A stretch of 33,643 bases of DNA, from positions 1 to 33,643 of the forward strand of contig JAMPBI010000003.1 in assembly GCA_023666775.1 (NCBI GenBank). The letters run 5' to 3'. A program made the translations under genes and the position numbers. The DNA is from Alistipes sp. Its GTDB lineage: Bacteria > Bacillota > Clostridia > Lachnospirales > Lachnospiraceae. The notes under the pieces are model-generated. The model saw nothing but the letters and a program-made list of their open reading frames with translations. It made no database searches and had not been told where the DNA came from. Each line of letters starts with the position of its first letter. Position 1 is the first letter of the stretch. Of the stretch, positions 31,846 to 33,643 are shown in pieces.

Positions 31846-31883
31846 AAAATAATGGCGCCGGATCGCTCCAGCACCATTATTTT
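31846..31883 (-). terminator. terminator after the histidine kinase gene
   Basis: AAAATAATGG and CCATTATTTT are exact inverted copies closing an imperfect stem; minus-strand sequence after it is T-rich (ATTTAAC). It separates the two-component genes from the ABC operon. Confidence 0.75.
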
Positions 31884-31912
31884 AAAAAAGAATTTTCAAC
31901 TTTTTATCAACT

Positions 31913-33109
31913 TTAACAAAATATCGCGGTAACTTTTCCGCCGACCGCACCGTTCTCCACAACAAGCCGTCCCCCGCACCGCTCGCACAAAATCTTACCG
32001 ATATAAAGACCCATGCCGAAATGCGCCTTATCATTTTCCTTGTCCCCACGGTAAAAAGGATCCGCCGCAAGCCTTAGCCCCTCTTCGGAAAAGCCGTTCC
32101 CGTTATCTTCCACCGTAACCAGAAATTTGGTTTCCGCCGACCATACCGTGACGGTAACCTCCGTTCTGGCAAAACGCGCGCCGTTTGACACAAGGTTCTC
32201 ATAAACCTCCATCACAAGTTCTTCGTCCAAAAACAACGTTTCCGCCGTCATGTCTCCTTTCAAAGAAAACGTTTTCCCACCGCAGAGCATTTCCCCGCTT
32301 TTTCTCATTTTTTCCAGCAGTTCCTTTCCGGAAATTTCCTTTTTGTCGGGATTTAACTCCGATAATTTCTGAACGGCAGTCATCTTTTCCGTATAATTCT
32401 CCAGACGCTCCACCTGCCCGTTTATCATCGACAAAATCTCCGTCATTTTTTCCGTGGAAACCCTGCCGTCCGGCACATAGCAGGTGAGAAAATCCGTATA
32501 CCCCCGGAGTACGGTAAGCGGCGTGCGCAGATCGTGGGAAAACGCCCTGTTAAGCCGCCTTCTCTCCTCCAGAAGATCCCACATCTTACGGTTGTTCTTA
32601 TCCAGTTCCCGGCGCATATCCTCAAAAGACCGGCACAACAGCCCCATTTCGTTCTCTTTTTTGTAGTCGAGGGAAAAATCGAGATTATTCTCCGATATCT
32701 TATGAGAAGCGTCCATAAGCATTGTGATAGGCTTCCTCAGTTCCCGGTTATAAAATACGATTCCCGTGCCGCCAACGCAAAACATTACCCAAAGCGTACC
32801 CCATAATACCTGTCCGTAACTGATGAGCCAGTATATGACCTGATAGCGGCTTAATTGCCCGCCTGCCGCGTCGCCGTCGTTATAGCCGTATCTGCGCCAC
32901 AGGATATTCCCCTGCCCGTCATACCGGATTGCCACACCCTGCATGGAAGGACTCAGACTTATTTTACTGTGCCGCTGCTGATACCAGTCCTGTAACTCGT
33001 TCGTTCCCGTTCCGATCAGATATAACCCGAACCATGAAAGCGCAAGACACACCGGTATATACTTTACAAAACTCCACTTCAGGGAACTTCTTTTCTTTAC
33101 TTTATCCAT
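31913..33109 (-). CDS. sensor histidine kinase
   Basis: This is a membrane sensor that phosphorylates the adjacent response regulator. The 398 residues contain helix 1 (about 13-33), an extracytoplasmic segment of about 60 residues, helix 2 (about 93-118), and a HAMP-like linker. The H-box FSHDLRTPL follows with His192, then the N-box ENLVSNGARFA (Asn305), DNGNG (335-339) and GMGL (365-368). All catalytic motifs are intact. The start overlaps the regulator stop by 13 bases. The position next to an ABC exporter-type operon suggests sensing of an envelope-active compound, which is inference. Confidence 0.93.
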   Translation of the reverse strand: MDKVKKRSSLKWSFVKYIPVCLALSWFGLYLIGTGTNELQDWYQQRHSKISLSPSMQGVAIRYDGQGNILWRRYGYNDGDAAGGQLSRYQVIYWLISYGQVLWGTLWVMFCVGGTGIVFYNRELRKPITMLMDASHKISENNLDFSLDYKKENEMGLLCRSFEDMRRELDKNNRKMWDLLEERRRLNRAFSHDLRTPLTVLRGYTDFLTCYVPDGRVSTEKMTEILSMINGQVERLENYTEKMTAVQKLSELNPDKKEISGKELLEKMRKSGEMLCGGKTFSLKGDMTAETLFLDEELVMEVYENLVSNGARFARTEVTVTVWSAETKFLVTVEDNGNGFSEEGLRLAADPFYRGDKENDKAHFGMGLYIGKILCERCGGRLVVENGAVGGKVTAIFC

Positions 33110-33643
33110 TTATAGCCGATACCCCACACCGTCTCCAGATGATACTCTTCGCCATAACGGGAAAGTTTCTGGCGGATCCTGCGCACATGCTCCGCCACAA
33201 CGCTGCTGTCTCCCTGCGCGTCGTACCCCCAGATCCTTTCGTAAATACGCTCCTTATCAAAAACCTGTCCCATATTCAGGGACAACAGTTCAATGATCTC
33301 ATATTCCTTTTTGGCAAATGTTATATTTTCTTCCTCCGCGCGGACGGATTTTGCCGAATAATCAACCGCCAGTTTTCCGTAAAACCGCACGTTGACCGCC
33401 GCCTGGTTTCTATGCTCCCGACGGATATGCGCCGCTACCCTTGCGCCCAGTTCCTCGATGGAAAACGGCTTTACAATATAATCGTCGCCGCCCGCCGCAA
33501 ATCCCCGGATCTTGTCCGCTTCCTCAATCCTTGCCGTCAGAAACAGGATCGGGCAGCTCACATAATCCCGGATCCTTTTGCATACCGATATCCCGTCCGC
33601 TCCCGGCATATTTACATCGAGAAGAATGATATCCGGCTGTTTT
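33097..33643 (-). CDS. OmpR-family response regulator, N terminus cut by the window
   Basis: This DNA-binding response regulator is controlled by the overlapping histidine kinase. About 180 residues are visible; the frame stays open to the window edge, so the true start lies outside. The first residues read PDIILLDVNMPG, which contains the phosphoacceptor Asp. LFLTAR (switch Thr) and DDYIVKPF (conserved Lys) follow. The C-terminal winged-helix domain (about the last 95 residues) includes the recognition region VVAEHVRRIRQKL and ends GIGYKW. Target promoters may include the nearby ABC operon. Confidence 0.92.
   Translation of the reverse strand, partial: KQPDIILLDVNMPGADGISVCKRIRDYVSCPILFLTARIEEADKIRGFAAGGDDYIVKPFSIEELGARVAAHIRREHRNQAAVNVRFYGKLAVDYSAKSVRAEEENITFAKKEYEIIELLSLNMGQVFDKERIYERIWGYDAQGDSSVVAEHVRRIRQKLSRYGEEYHLETVWGIGYKWIK

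Overview
The window reads as a chromosomal segment of a Gram-positive Clostridia, most likely a Lachnospiraceae-type gut anaerobe. The reasons are strong GGAGG ribosome binding sites, textbook sigma-A promoters, a T-box leader before tyrS, a FeoA-FeoB fusion, a galactan utilisation cluster, GntR/YtrA-type ABC operons and a Firmicutes holin-like type I toxin. No rRNA, tRNA, CRISPR array or insertion sequence was recognised. Base composition is moderate overall, with two visibly AT-rich islands (about 10.4-11.9 kb and 27.4-29.1 kb). Both hold toxin-antitoxin or phage-defence pairs.

Layout. 1-3.5 kb (+): two ABC sugar permeases and an intracellular GH53 endo-galactanase, the end of a galactan operon whose binding protein probably lies just upstream. 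3.6-6.2 kb (+): a calcium-type P-type ATPase. 6.25-6.64 kb: a complete type I toxin-antitoxin locus, a 39-residue membrane peptide with a convergent antisense RNA. 6.7-8.4 kb (-): ECF sigma factor plus membrane anti-sigma-like partner. 8.5-10.3 kb (-): cysK and a TtcA-like thiolase. 10.46-11.93 kb (-): a Panacea-domain antitoxin overlapping a four-helix membrane protein. 11.95-12.43 kb (-): an 80-residue orphan protein behind a leader of four 32-bp hairpin repeats. 12.4-14.6 kb (-): a second ECF sigma/anti-sigma-like pair. 14.7-17.7 kb (-): VanZ-family protein and tyrS with its T-box. 17.8-19.7 kb (+): a GGDEF diguanylate cyclase. 19.7-23.25 kb (-): a GntR-ATPase-permease operon. 23.3-25.85 kb: an orphan second copy of the antitoxin RNA convergent with a FeoA-FeoB gene. 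25.9-27.4 kb (+): an OFA-family MFS transporter with a long foldable leader. 27.4-29.1 kb (-): an AbiEi/AbiEii type IV toxin-antitoxin pair. 29.1-31.76 kb (-): an ABC ATPase with two permeases. 31.9 kb to the end (-): a histidine kinase and a truncated OmpR-type response regulator.

How the genes fit together. The segment is rich in envelope sensing and stress modules: two ECF pairs, a two-component system next to an ABC exporter-like operon, a YtrA-type ABC operon and VanZ. It also holds three unrelated toxin-antitoxin systems (type I, Panacea, AbiE). Metabolic genes cover galactan use, cysteine synthesis and tRNA thiolation, iron uptake and tyrosyl-tRNA charging.

The most novel-looking items are the Panacea/membrane-effector pair, the duplicated antitoxin RNA that kept its promoter and fold after losing its toxin, the pseudoknot-like leader of the OFA transporter, and the hairpin repeat array in front of the 80-residue orphan. 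All functional calls come from reading the sequence; no database search was run.
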